Positions 43,138-52,591 of a stretch of DNA of 64,000 nt are shown piece after piece. The position numbers and the translations under genes were made by a program. Position 1 is the first letter of the stretch. The number at the start of each line of letters is the position of its first letter. The stretch is from Akkermansia muciniphila (GTDB lineage Bacteria; Verrucomicrobiota; Verrucomicrobiia; Verrucomicrobiales; Akkermansiaceae), in contig NZ_CP156688.1 in assembly GCF_040616545.1 (NCBI RefSeq), forward strand, positions 930,001 through 994,000, written 5' to 3'. The notes under the pieces are model-generated. The model saw only the letters and a list, made by a program, of their open reading frames with translations. It was not told the origin of the DNA and did not search any database.

Positions 43138-43508
43138 AAATTGTTTTATTGCTTATTATGTTGCCCGCAGTAATGGGAATTTACGAACGTGAAAGGAACG
43201 TATCCCTTTGCAGGAAATAGGATGGCGCTTCTCCCGTATTGGGGAATACCTCCGTATCTATCTCCTACGTAGAAGAAAACCGGAATTTCGGCAACACGCC
43301 CAACACGGTTTGGTTCATTAGAAATCAATTCAAAAAATATTCAAGTTAATAATAAATATTATAATATCCACAATATTCTGTCTAGCACCTTCACGGGAAA
43401 ACCTCTATTACGTCATGGAACGGAGGGGAAGTTCAACGCCGCCTGTGTTATTATTGACTAAGAAAGGGGGGCGGGCTTAGATATGCTCTTCTTCCTTTTC
43501 TCTGTCTT
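43138..43508. other. Upstream region of RHS island and CDF gene
   Basis: This 371-nt divergent region holds the RHS promoter and the CDF gene promoter. The centre (43320-43380) is very AT-rich (GTTAATAATAAATATTATAATATCC). A minus-strand frame (43146-43328, TTG start, 60 residues) stops 8 nt before the RHS ATG and reads coherently (GDRYGGIPQYGRSAILFPAKG), but it has no known domain; it may be a leader peptide or a remnant of a displaced N-terminus. Confidence 0.45.
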
Positions 43509-44927
43509 ATGGATCAAGCAGCGCACCAAGAAAAATCACATGCGGCCTTTTCCTCCGTCCTGTGGTCCGCCTTTTTGACGGGGATCAAGCTCTGGGCCGG
43601 TATCGTGACGGGCAGCTTGGGCATTATTTCCGAGGCCCTGCACAGCGGCCTGGATCTGATGGCGGCGGCCATGACTTTTTACGCCGTGAAGGTGGCCGCA
43701 CGTCCCGCGGATGAAAGCCACCCGTACGGGCATGAGAAGGTGGAGAACCTTTCCGCGCTGGCGGAAACGGCCCTGCTCCTGATCACCTGCGCCTGGATTG
43801 TCTGGGAGGCGGTGGACCGCCTGTTTTACAATGAGGCGGAGATCACCCTCACCTGGTGGGCTTTTGCCGTGGTGGCCGTCTCCCTGCTGGTGGACGTGAA
43901 CCGCTCCGCGATGCTCCGCCAGGTAGCCAAAAAGCACAAGAGCCAGGCACTGGAGGCGGACGCCCTCCACTTCACCACGGATATCTGGTCTTCCGCCGTG
44001 GTGTTGCTGGGCCTTTTCTGCGTATGGCTGGCCCATCTGGTTCCCGCGGAGTCCGTCTGGCACGGGCTGCTGGAAAAGGCGGACGCCGTCGCTGCCCTGT
44101 TTGTGGCGGCCCTGGTTTGTTCCGTAGCCTTCGGCCTTGCCAAGCGTTCCATTCACGCCCTGATGGATGGAGGATCTTCCGCCCTGACGCATCAGGTGCT
44201 GGCCGCCATGAAGAAGAACGCCCCGGATTACCCGGTCAAGCGCATCCGCCTACGCGACGGCGGCGCACGCATTTTTGTGGAGCTGGATGTGGAAGCCCCC
44301 GCGGAGCTGCACGTGGACGACGCCCACGACGTGGCGGAGTCCATTGAGGGCATTGTGAAGTACGAGCTACCTGAAGCGGATGTCATTGTCCATATTGAAC
44401 CGGCTAGGGAAAACCTTTCCAACATGGAGCCGGACACGGTCGTCCACCGGCTGGCGCTGCGCCACCACGTCCGCATTCATGGTTTTTACGCCGGCAGGGG
44501 CAAGCATGCGCCCTGTTATTTCATGGATGTGGAGATTCCTGCGGACTGGCCTCTGGAACGGGGTTACCATGTGGTGGAATCGTTCAGGGATTCCGTGCGG
44601 CACGCTCTCAAACCGGAGAAGGTGATCTGCCGCATTGAGCCGGATTGCCGGGACATGAAGGCGAACGCCATTCCGGAACACGTTTCTCCGGAGGAAGTCC
44701 GGCTTAAGGTGAATCTCATCCTCCAGCAACACAGGAATATTTGCCAGGTTCTCAAGCTGGACCTGGCGCGGGAGGATAATTTCCCAACCCTAACGTGCGT
44801 GTGTTCCGCGGATGCCGCCCTGACCATCCGGGAATGCCACCAGATTGCCTCACAACTGGAAAACCAGATAGAAAACGCCCTGCACCATCTGGGCCGCGTC
44901 ACCGTTATTCTGAAACCGTCCAAATAA
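43509..44927 (+). CDS. Cation diffusion facilitator exporter with three C-terminal domains
   Basis: A 472-residue CDF transporter that exports divalent metal by proton exchange. Six membrane helices carry metal site A as His45-x3-Asp49 in TM2 (ALHSGLD) and His154-x3-Asp158 in TM5 (ALHFTTD). This HD-HD set is typical of zinc/cadmium rather than iron or manganese members. HPYGHEKVE follows TM2. Family members have one cytoplasmic domain of about 90 residues. This one has three in tandem: about 215-300 (VELDVEAPAEL, VDDAHDVAESIEGIV), 305-385 (VHRLALRHHVRIHGFYAGRG) and 390-472 (RLKVNLILQQHRNICQVLKL). The extra copies might bind metal or gate the transporter. Confidence 0.88.
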   Translation: MDQAAHQEKSHAAFSSVLWSAFLTGIKLWAGIVTGSLGIISEALHSGLDLMAAAMTFYAVKVAARPADESHPYGHEKVENLSALAETALLLITCAWIVWEAVDRLFYNEAEITLTWWAFAVVAVSLLVDVNRSAMLRQVAKKHKSQALEADALHFTTDIWSSAVVLLGLFCVWLAHLVPAESVWHGLLEKADAVAALFVAALVCSVAFGLAKRSIHALMDGGSSALTHQVLAAMKKNAPDYPVKRIRLRDGGARIFVELDVEAPAELHVDDAHDVAESIEGIVKYELPEADVIVHIEPARENLSNMEPDTVVHRLALRHHVRIHGFYAGRGKHAPCYFMDVEIPADWPLERGYHVVESFRDSVRHALKPEKVICRIEPDCRDMKANAIPEHVSPEEVRLKVNLILQQHRNICQVLKLDLAREDNFPTLTCVCSADAALTIRECHQIASQLENQIENALHHLGRVTVILKPSK

Positions 44928-44968
44928 ACAGCATCTTATTCCCGCACAAAGACCACTTTCCACCCATT

Positions 44969-45703
44969 ATGAAACAAAACAAGTACGACGATAACGCTTT
45001 TTTCCGGAAATACAGCCAGATGGACCGCTCCGTGAAGGGGCTGGAAGGAGCCGGAGAATGGAAGACGCTGGAACGGCTCCTGCCGGATTTCCGTGAGAAG
45101 GACGTACTGGACCTGGGATGCGGCTTCGGCTGGCACTGCCGGTATGCGGCGGAACACGGGGCGGCCTCCGTCCTGGGGGTGGATATTTCCTCAAAGATGA
45201 TCGCCAAAGCCCGTTCCATGGGAAATGAGGGCATCATTGAGTACCGCTGCATGCCCATGGAAGACATCCAGCTGCCCGAGGCTTCCTTCGACATTGCAAT
45301 CAGTTCCCTGGCCTTCCATTATACGCCGGATTTCAACGAGATTTGCCGGAATGTCTTCCGCTGGCTCAAGCCGGAAGGCGTCTTTGTCTTCTCCGTGGAG
45401 CATCCCGTTTTCACCGCCCAGGGAACGCAGGACTGGCAGCGTGATGAATCAGGAAAAATCATGCACTGGCCCGTGGACCGTTATTTCACGGAAGGGCCGC
45501 GGCAGGCTCTCTTCCTGGGAGAAGAGGTGACCAAATACCACAGGACGCTCACTTCCTACCTCGGCGCGCTGGCCGCAAACGGATTTGAGGTCACGGCCCT
45601 GGTGGAACCCCAGCCGCCGCAGGAACTTCTGGAGTCCGTGCCCGGCATGCAGGATGAACTGCGCCGCCCCATGATGCTGATTATCTCCGCCCGCAAGAAG
45701 TAG
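44969..45703 (+). CDS. Class I SAM-dependent methyltransferase
   Basis: A 244-residue soluble methyltransferase. Motif I is VLDLGCGFGWHCRYAAEHGA with motif II VLGVDISSKMIAKAR, then the post-motif FDIAISSLAFHYTPDFNEICRNVFRWLKPEGVFVFSVEHPVF, the UbiE/TehB-like Methyltransf_11 pattern. The substrate is unknown. The chosen start follows a 41-nt gap after the CDF gene; a longer in-frame frame upstream overlaps that gene and is rejected. The Kef-type antiporter converges on its 3' end with 12 nt between stops. Confidence 0.88.
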   Translation: MKQNKYDDNAFFRKYSQMDRSVKGLEGAGEWKTLERLLPDFREKDVLDLGCGFGWHCRYAAEHGAASVLGVDISSKMIAKARSMGNEGIIEYRCMPMEDIQLPEASFDIAISSLAFHYTPDFNEICRNVFRWLKPEGVFVFSVEHPVFTAQGTQDWQRDESGKIMHWPVDRYFTEGPRQALFLGEEVTKYHRTLTSYLGALAANGFEVTALVEPQPPQELLESVPGMQDELRRPMMLIISARKK

Positions 45704-45715
45704 CACACACGGTTA

Positions 45716-47458
45716 TCAGCGCCCGGCAACGGGAGTTCCGGGAACTTCCCGGTCCAGCTCCGCCCGGATGCGCTGGCGCTCGGAAACGATCTGTTCGTCG
45801 TCCGCGCCGCCCTCACGCAGGAAGTATTCCGCCATGGACAGGGCCACTTCCGATTCCGAGGAGAAGACCTGGGAGGCTCCGGCCTCCTTCAGCACGTCCA
45901 CATCCCTCATGTACTTGGTGTGAATCATCACGTCAATGTGGGGGTTGAGTTCCAGGGCCACTCTCACGATCTCCCTGGCATCCGGAATGGAGGCGGAGAG
46001 AATCAGGCTTTCCGCATATTCAATGCCCGCATGGCGCAGGATTTCCCGCTGGCTGGCATCCCCGTAAACGATGTCTCCGCCCTGTTCCCTTATCGCGGTA
46101 ACGGTATCTATGTTCATCTCCACAATGACGACTTCCACCCCGTTGTCATTCAGTATTCTTTTAAGAATGCGCCCCGTGGGGCCAAACCCTACCAGCACCA
46201 CGCGCCGCGCGTCCGGCGATGGAAGGGCCATGCTGTTCACCCCGCCCATGTCCGTAAGACCAATGCCGCGCTTTTGCAGCCACTTGACCACAGGGCCAAT
46301 CCGGCGGTACAGGATGGGATTGAGAGAAATGGAAACCACGGCCGCCAGAATGATGGCCTGGTTGGCGTCCGGAGGCAGAATATTGTACATGAGCCCCATC
46401 CCGGCAAGGATGAAGGAGAATTCACCCACCTGCGCCAGGGCCACGGATACGCTCAGAGCCAGCGGCAGCGGACGCCGCAGGCACCTCACCACCACATAGG
46501 CCGCCAGGGGCTTGCCGACCATGACCACCGCCAGCGTCGCCAGGGCCAGCGGCCAGCAGTCCCCCACGGACATGGGGTCAAACATCATTCCCACGGAAAC
46601 AAAGAAGAGCACGGCAAAGGCATCCCGCATCAGCATGGCCTCCGCCGCCGCACGCGCGCAGAAGTCAGACTGGCCCACGACCATGCCCGCCAGAAAGGCG
46701 CCCAGCACCATGGAGGCGCCGAAGAACTCCGCGGAACACACCGCCACGCCCAGCGCAATGACAAGCACGGCCAGCGTGAACAAGTCCCGCGCTCCCGTCC
46801 GCGCCACGTAGCGCAGCACCAAGGGAATGATCTTTTTCCCGGCAAACAGCGTCAGGGCCACCAGGAGGGATAGCTTGACGAACATCCACCCCAGTTCAAG
46901 GAGAATGCCGTTCCAGTCCCCGGCGCCGCTCTGGCGCGCTTCCATCACCGCGGGGATGAGCACCAGCAGTAGAATGGTGAAGAGGTCTTCCACCACCAGC
47001 CAGCCCAGGGCCACATGGCCGCTTGGCGTGTGAAGGTTCTGGTTATCCTCCAGCACCCGGGTGAGCACCACCGTGCTTGCCACGGAAATTGCCATGCCGA
47101 ACACCAGTCCGGAAATGGTGGACCATCCGAACATCCAGCCCACCAGCACCCCAAGCACGGTTGCCACGGAGATCTGCACCGCGGCCCCCGGCACAGCCAC
47201 CTTCTGCACGGCAATCAAATCCTTCAGATGGAAATGAAGCCCCACCCCGAACATCAGCAGGATAACGCCCAGCTCCGCGAATTGTTCCACGGTATGGGTG
47301 TCCGCCACAAAGCCCGGCGAGTACGGCCCCACCACCACCCCGGCCAGCAGGTACCCTACCAGCGGAGACAAATGCAGTTTTCTGGCAATAAGACCGAAAA
47401 GGAGGGCAGCGGTCAATCCGCCGACAAAAGTGAAGATGAGGCTGAAATCGTGATCCAT
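45716..47458 (-). CDS. Kef/YbaL-type monovalent cation:proton antiporter with TrkA-N domain
   Basis: A 580-residue CPA2 family inner-membrane protein. About 12 helices span residues 5-390 (GYLLAGVVVGPYSPGFVAD, GVILLMFGVGLHFHLKDL, ALGWLVVEDLFTILLLVLIP). A cytoplasmic RCK/TrkA-N domain follows (VVLVGFGPTGRILKRILNDNGVEVVIVE, residues about 420-540), binding NAD-type nucleotides in the family, with a short acidic tail. It likely exchanges K+ or Na+ for protons under stress. No KefF/KefG-type ancillary gene is adjacent. Which cation is carried is not readable from the sequence. Confidence 0.9.
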   Translation of the reverse strand: MDHDFSLIFTFVGGLTAALLFGLIARKLHLSPLVGYLLAGVVVGPYSPGFVADTHTVEQFAELGVILLMFGVGLHFHLKDLIAVQKVAVPGAAVQISVATVLGVLVGWMFGWSTISGLVFGMAISVASTVVLTRVLEDNQNLHTPSGHVALGWLVVEDLFTILLLVLIPAVMEARQSGAGDWNGILLELGWMFVKLSLLVALTLFAGKKIIPLVLRYVARTGARDLFTLAVLVIALGVAVCSAEFFGASMVLGAFLAGMVVGQSDFCARAAAEAMLMRDAFAVLFFVSVGMMFDPMSVGDCWPLALATLAVVMVGKPLAAYVVVRCLRRPLPLALSVSVALAQVGEFSFILAGMGLMYNILPPDANQAIILAAVVSISLNPILYRRIGPVVKWLQKRGIGLTDMGGVNSMALPSPDARRVVLVGFGPTGRILKRILNDNGVEVVIVEMNIDTVTAIREQGGDIVYGDASQREILRHAGIEYAESLILSASIPDAREIVRVALELNPHIDVMIHTKYMRDVDVLKEAGASQVFSSESEVALSMAEYFLREGGADDEQIVSERQRIRAELDREVPGTPVAGR

Positions 47459-47717
47459 ACGCGCGTGTCAGGTGTGGGAATGTTCTTTGACCGCCAGGTC
47501 ATTCCCACGCTACCGCGTTTGATTTCCTCCCACAAGAACGCATTGCGGCGCACCGGAATGCAGTCGCACTTTTTCAAGACCTCCGATCCAACGCCCGGAA
47601 AACGGGGATTTTCCGGATTCTACCATATTTTTATTATTATTAAAAATACTGTTTTTATTTTACTTTCAACTGTTTCTGATTGACTTCACTGACACGGGCT
47701 ACCTATAACGTGCGTTG

Positions 47718-50700
47718 ATGAAACTCACCCTATTTATCCTGTCATATCTGGCGGGCCTCTCTATCCTGGCCCCCATGGGCTGGGCGGCCACCCATGAAAT
47801 CACTACCAAAAACTTCCACATCACTCTCCTCGGCAACGGGGACGGTCCGGCGGACTGGATGGGGACCCGTGACTGGAGTGACGCCCAGATAGCCGCCGTC
47901 ACCACCACGCTCAATATCTGGGATGACACCTTCCGCAATACCGCCTCCCGGAAGATAGAAGCGACCATCTCCTGGGGAGCTCTTGAAGAGGGCGTTTTAG
48001 CAGGTTCTTTCTCCAATTATGTCGAATACGACGGGGAAAACTACAATGCGGCCACTTCCACAGAAGTCATCTGGAAAGAAGGGGAAGGCCTCGCTCTGGA
48101 AGAAGGGGAGATGGATTTCAGGCTCCAATTCAATCCCATCTACGGCTTCAGCACAGGCAATACCACTCCCCAGGACTCTACGGACTTCATCAGCGTCCTC
48201 CTGCATGAAATCGGACACAATGTCGGTTTCAACTCGCTGAACAACGCAGGAGCATACGGAGAGTACTACACGATCTGGGATTCCCTGATCACGGATGCCC
48301 AGGGCAACCATCCGGGAGAGGCGGGCTTCAATTACCAAACCGGCGTTTCCTATACCATCGGTTCCGGTGGCCTCACTGTTTACAATCCCTTTATTTTCAA
48401 TCCCGGTTCCAGCATGTCCCACGTGGATGCTTTGAGCGATCCGGAGGCGCTGATGCAATATTCCATCGGGACGGGCATCCAGAGGAGAGACCTCAGCGGC
48501 CTGGAAAAAGCCCTCCTTGCGGAGATGGGCTGGGTACTCAAGGATGACCCTACCTATTATGCATCCGTGGACGGCGCTTCCATCACGGACCAGATTGACC
48601 TGGATTTCTTCACCTCCGTTCTCGTCAACCGGAACATGACTATTGATCCGGGTGACGGAGCCACCATTATCCTGCCTTCCCTGAGAGGGGACAAGGCGGA
48701 ATACAACGTCACCATTACCGCCGGGAAATCCCTGACCGTCAACCTTTCCAACACGGCCATGGATTCCATCTGCGCGGGCGAGGTCATCGGCAATGACGCC
48801 AACTTCCTCAAGACGGGAGGTAAAAACCTGGTGCTGGCCGGCGGCTTCTCCACCACCGGCGCCCTGGACGTGCAGCAGGGTGGCCTGGTGCTTTCCGGCG
48901 CTTCCAACACTATCGGGGAACTGAAAATAAACGGGGGCGCCTTCGGCGTGTCCCAGCTCGCCAAGGAGGAAGCCACGGCAGAGGTAGGAAAGCTGACGGG
49001 CACCAAAGGCTCCATCAACCTCCTTCATTCCACCCTTACCCTGACCGGAACGGACAACACCATTTACAGCGGCCTGAAACTGGTAGGCATCGGAACCATC
49101 GCCCTGACGGAAGGAAAATCCCTCACCTTTGACGGCAGCAATACCATTGGAGACGCCATCTACATTGACGGGTCCCGGAACGGAACCGTGCATATCACTC
49201 AGGGCACGCTGTCCTTCACCAACCAGGCCCGGATGGAAATAGCCGCACTGGCCCTGGATTCCGGCACTTCCGCCCTGAATGCGGGAGCCACGCAGAATAT
49301 TGTCATCCATTCCATCACGGGAGACGGCATTCTGGCGGCCCAGGGCGGTAAAATCACGCTGGATACGGCAAATCCCCTTACCTGGAACGGAACTCTCCAG
49401 GGCACGGGCACGCTCAGCAAAAAAGGAGATGGCGATCTGACGCTGGGCGGCGCAGGCACTGCGGGATTCCATCTGGACTCCTCCAGCGGCACCATCATCC
49501 TGACCGCAGAATCCTCCGCCTACGGCGCCATGACGCTGAACGGCGGCGGCATTTCCATCTTCCATGCCTCCTCCACCACGCGCCTGAACGGACAGGAAGG
49601 CGCCCTGACGCTGAATGACGCCGCGCTGTCCATCAGCGGAACGGCCAATCTCCTGACGGAAAAAGCCTCCATCACCGGAACCGGCATCCTCCAACTGAAC
49701 GCGGATTCCATGCTCACCGTCCGCAACGGCAACAAGCTGGACACGGACATCACCATCGGCGGTTCCGGCCTCCTGGTTATACAGGGAGGAACCTTCACCC
49801 TGTCCGGGGATGCAAAATTTGACGGGGCGGCGGTCTCCGTGGGCCCGGACTCCGCGGGCGCCGCGCTGGACCTGGGCTCCACGCGCAATTCCGTAACAGG
49901 CGGCCTGCTGGGGAAAGGCTCCGTGGCCTTCAACAATGGGGAACTTGGCATCCATGCGGAGAAATCCTCCGTCTTCTCCGGCTCCTTCCAGGGGAACGGC
50001 ACGATCAACAAGACCGGGCAAGCGGGATGGACTTATACCGGAGCAGGGTCAACCACCCTGAACCTCAACATTACGGAAGGCGGGGTGTCCCTGATCCGGG
50101 ATTCTGCCAATCCCATTCTGCTCAACTCCCTCACGGTGGGGTCCGGCGGCACGCTCACGCTTGCCATGGCATCTGCCGGAGCCGCCCATAACACCACGCT
50201 TCTTCTCAACGGGGCAAGCCAGTTCATGAACGGCTCCACCATCACGCTCGTGATCAATCCCCTGCTGGCGCAGAACAACACGCCCTTCATTTCCACGGAA
50301 GACGGAGCCACGCTGACCGTCCAGGGAGACCGCAACGGGACCACCCTCAACATTGAATCCAATGTCGCCGCGCCGGAAAGAACGCTTGAACTGGTTCTCT
50401 TTGAAGGAGATCTGGTGGGTGCTGATCTCAATATCAACGCCTACGGCGCATTGGGAACCTATTATTCCGACCTGCATGCGGAAGAGCGCGACGGACGGAT
50501 CGTGCTGACCGGCACGCGCAAGGCGGACAATGCCCTGCTTTCCACGGCTGACACCTCCAATTCCGCCGCCGGGGCCGTCCTGCTCTGGAACTGCGACAAG
50601 ATTGAAGACGGAACGGAGCTGGGCTATCTGAACCGCGCCGTTTCCGATGCCTGGAATGACGGGGACTACTCCAGAGCCAACCGCCTGCTGAGCGCTTCCG

Positions 50701-51674
50701 CGGGTACGGCCATTCCCGGCATCCTGGCCGCCCAGAGGTCCGGCCTGCGGAGGGAAATGACCTTCCTCCGCAATCGGGCGGAAACCATGGGCCTTAATCC
50801 CAACAACCTCCCGGGGGACCTTCCCCAGGTAAACGGCTGGATTGAAGCCAACACGGGGAGGGACTCCCTGGACGGCTCCAATGAAGGCAACGGATTCACG
50901 CTCAATTCCTGGGGCGGCACGGCCGGACTGGACGTCAACTGCACGGAGAATTTCACCGTGGGCGGCGCTTTCTCCGCCAACTACGGGGATTACTCCTCCG
51001 ACGGAGCTGATTCCGCCTCCGGCAATCTGGATACCTATTACGTCAGCCTCTTCGGCCACTACCGTCACAAGAAATGGGGGCACTCCCTCATTCTTTCCGC
51101 CGGATGGTCTGATGCAGACATCACCCGCAGCGTACGCCATGATCTGGGGAGCTACCAGACCAGCTTCAGCACCACGGGCATGAGCTTCGGGGCCATGTAC
51201 GAGCTTACCTATGACCTAGCTCTCAACAAGCGCCGGACGGCCATCCTCCAGCCGGTCGCCAACGCCAGCATCATGCGTTCCTCCGTGGACGGCTTCAATG
51301 AAGCCGGCGCAGGCGGCGCGGGGCTCCGTGTGGATGACATGGACATGACCACCGGAAGCGTTGCCGCCGGTCTGCGCTTGAAAGGGGTTCTGGGCACCAG
51401 CCTGACCGGGCGAGACATCACGGGAGAATTCCGCGTCCTCGTCTCCCAGGACTTCGGAGATGACAAGGCCCAGGCCAATGTGGCCTATCTTGCCAATCCG
51501 GGCCTCGTCCAGACCATCAGAGGCGCCAAGCTTGGCCGTACCGGCATCCAGCTGGGCGTGGGCCTCAACATCCCGTGCGCCGACTATGGCGCGGTTTATG
51601 TGGACGGCAACGCCGACCTCCGCTCCGGAGACACCTCCATTGGCGCGGCCCTCGGTTACCGCTATAACTTCTGA
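47718..51674 (+). CDS. Autotransporter with N-terminal zinc metalloprotease-like domain
   Basis: A 1318-residue protein. A signal peptide (KLTLFILSYLAGLSILAPMGWAA) precedes a protease-like domain (about residues 25-270) with H163EIGH167NVGF. The residue expected as a third metzincin ligand nearby is not His, but His235 in SSMSHVD lies 68 residues on, a spacing like leishmanolysin (M8), followed by LMQYSIGTG and LAEMGW. Residues about 290-1000 form a Gly/Thr/Ser-rich passenger with autotransporter-type repeats (GGLVLSGASNTIGELKINGG), and the barrel runs from about 1039 (NGWIEANTG) to the C-terminal Phe (LGYRYNF). The start may be ATG 47718. A strong terminator follows. Confidence 0.85.
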   Translation: MKLTLFILSYLAGLSILAPMGWAATHEITTKNFHITLLGNGDGPADWMGTRDWSDAQIAAVTTTLNIWDDTFRNTASRKIEATISWGALEEGVLAGSFSNYVEYDGENYNAATSTEVIWKEGEGLALEEGEMDFRLQFNPIYGFSTGNTTPQDSTDFISVLLHEIGHNVGFNSLNNAGAYGEYYTIWDSLITDAQGNHPGEAGFNYQTGVSYTIGSGGLTVYNPFIFNPGSSMSHVDALSDPEALMQYSIGTGIQRRDLSGLEKALLAEMGWVLKDDPTYYASVDGASITDQIDLDFFTSVLVNRNMTIDPGDGATIILPSLRGDKAEYNVTITAGKSLTVNLSNTAMDSICAGEVIGNDANFLKTGGKNLVLAGGFSTTGALDVQQGGLVLSGASNTIGELKINGGAFGVSQLAKEEATAEVGKLTGTKGSINLLHSTLTLTGTDNTIYSGLKLVGIGTIALTEGKSLTFDGSNTIGDAIYIDGSRNGTVHITQGTLSFTNQARMEIAALALDSGTSALNAGATQNIVIHSITGDGILAAQGGKITLDTANPLTWNGTLQGTGTLSKKGDGDLTLGGAGTAGFHLDSSSGTIILTAESSAYGAMTLNGGGISIFHASSTTRLNGQEGALTLNDAALSISGTANLLTEKASITGTGILQLNADSMLTVRNGNKLDTDITIGGSGLLVIQGGTFTLSGDAKFDGAAVSVGPDSAGAALDLGSTRNSVTGGLLGKGSVAFNNGELGIHAEKSSVFSGSFQGNGTINKTGQAGWTYTGAGSTTLNLNITEGGVSLIRDSANPILLNSLTVGSGGTLTLAMASAGAAHNTTLLLNGASQFMNGSTITLVINPLLAQNNTPFISTEDGATLTVQGDRNGTTLNIESNVAAPERTLELVLFEGDLVGADLNINAYGALGTYYSDLHAEERDGRIVLTGTRKADNALLSTADTSNSAAGAVLLWNCDKIEDGTELGYLNRAVSDAWNDGDYSRANRLLSASAGTAIPGILAAQRSGLRREMTFLRNRAETMGLNPNNLPGDLPQVNGWIEANTGRDSLDGSNEGNGFTLNSWGGTAGLDVNCTENFTVGGAFSANYGDYSSDGADSASGNLDTYYVSLFGHYRHKKWGHSLILSAGWSDADITRSVRHDLGSYQTSFSTTGMSFGAMYELTYDLALNKRRTAILQPVANASIMRSSVDGFNEAGAGGAGLRVDDMDMTTGSVAAGLRLKGVLGTSLTGRDITGEFRVLVSQDFGDDKAQANVAYLANPGLVQTIRGAKLGRTGIQLGVGLNIPCADYGAVYVDGNADLRSGDTSIGAALGYRYNF

Positions 51675-51696
51675 TCCGGCCCAAGCCGCATTTGAC

Positions 51697-51733
51697 AAGC
51701 GCCATGCCTGCACTCCGGGCATGGCGCTTTTAT
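51697..51733 (+). terminator. Rho-independent terminator after metalloprotease autotransporter
   Basis: A 12-bp perfect stem, AAGCGCCATGCC (51697-51708) with GGCATGGCGCTT (51718-51729), has a 9-nt loop and a short T-run (TTTT overlapping the stem end). Confidence 0.85.
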
Positions 51734-51908
51734 GTCCTGTTTCCCAACTTCAAGCGCACATGCCGCTTCAACTTCCCCAAACGCTTTCCCGCGGACTTTC
51801 ATTCCTCCCCCTGCATGTATTTGATATTTATCAGGCTTACTTGTTATTTTATTTGAATTTAATAGAAATATATTCCATATTTATTAAAAATAAACCCTTA
51901 TCAAATTC

Positions 51909-52589
51909 ATGACGGGAGATTCAATATTCGAGGAACAATGGGCACTCCTCCGGAAGGAAACGGAAATGGATTCCGCTGTCCTCCGGGAAAAACTGGAACA
52001 CTTCATTTTCCGCCAGTATGGCCTGATGGTCCTGACGCACTACATCAAAGCCCTGTCCATCCTGGAACTCAGCCATCACTTTTACCTGCGGTTCCGCAGG
52101 AGAAGCCGCTCCCTGGCGGAATCCATTCTTTACTGGACCGTCCTCGCGGAAACGAATATCCACATGACGCTCCAGGGGGTAAAGGATGAACCGCCTTTCA
52201 TCAAGCCGCACGCGGGAACTGAAACAACTTCCCAGCTTGATATGTTAAAAGACTGCTACCTCCTTTATCTGAAAGACAGGCAGCACTCCTGCTGGCCGCC
52301 GGATTCCCGCAGGAGCCGCCTCATCCGGGACAAATGGAACGCGCCGGAGCTGGAGGAGGGCTACTTCCCGGGATTATGCCGGGAAAACACGGACCGCCAT
52401 TACGCCAACCTCATGTACATCCTGCTGGGGGAAACTCTGCGCTCCCTAGTTTCCCTCCGGCAAATCAGGAACCACGGCAAAAACATGCTGACGCTCAGCC
52501 GGGAACAATATTCACAAAACCCGGTTGACGCCCCGTGCACTCCGGCGGCCTCCCGTGACCGGGAATCCGTTCCGGGCCGCAGGCCGTAA
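51909..52589 (+). CDS. Hypothetical protein
   Basis: A 226-residue soluble-looking protein with no recognised domain. It is rich in Arg, Leu, Glu and His, mostly helical in look (LREKLEHFIFRQYGLMVLTHYIKALSILELSHHFYLRFRRRSRSLAESILYW), with scattered Cys and no signal peptide. The first 70 residues could be a HEPN- or DUF-like helical bundle, but this is a guess. It stands between a terminator and the convergent queA gene. An AT-rich 200-nt leader precedes it, so it is probably transcribed from its own promoter. Confidence 0.6.
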   Translation: MTGDSIFEEQWALLRKETEMDSAVLREKLEHFIFRQYGLMVLTHYIKALSILELSHHFYLRFRRRSRSLAESILYWTVLAETNIHMTLQGVKDEPPFIKPHAGTETTSQLDMLKDCYLLYLKDRQHSCWPPDSRRSRLIRDKWNAPELEEGYFPGLCRENTDRHYANLMYILLGETLRSLVSLRQIRNHGKNMLTLSREQYSQNPVDAPCTPAASRDRESVPGRRP

Positions 52590-52591
52590 CC

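Noticed and set aside
47997-50021. Long minus-strand frame opposite the metalloprotease autotransporter
   Set aside because: Shadow of the plus-strand passenger repeats; no signal peptide or domain.
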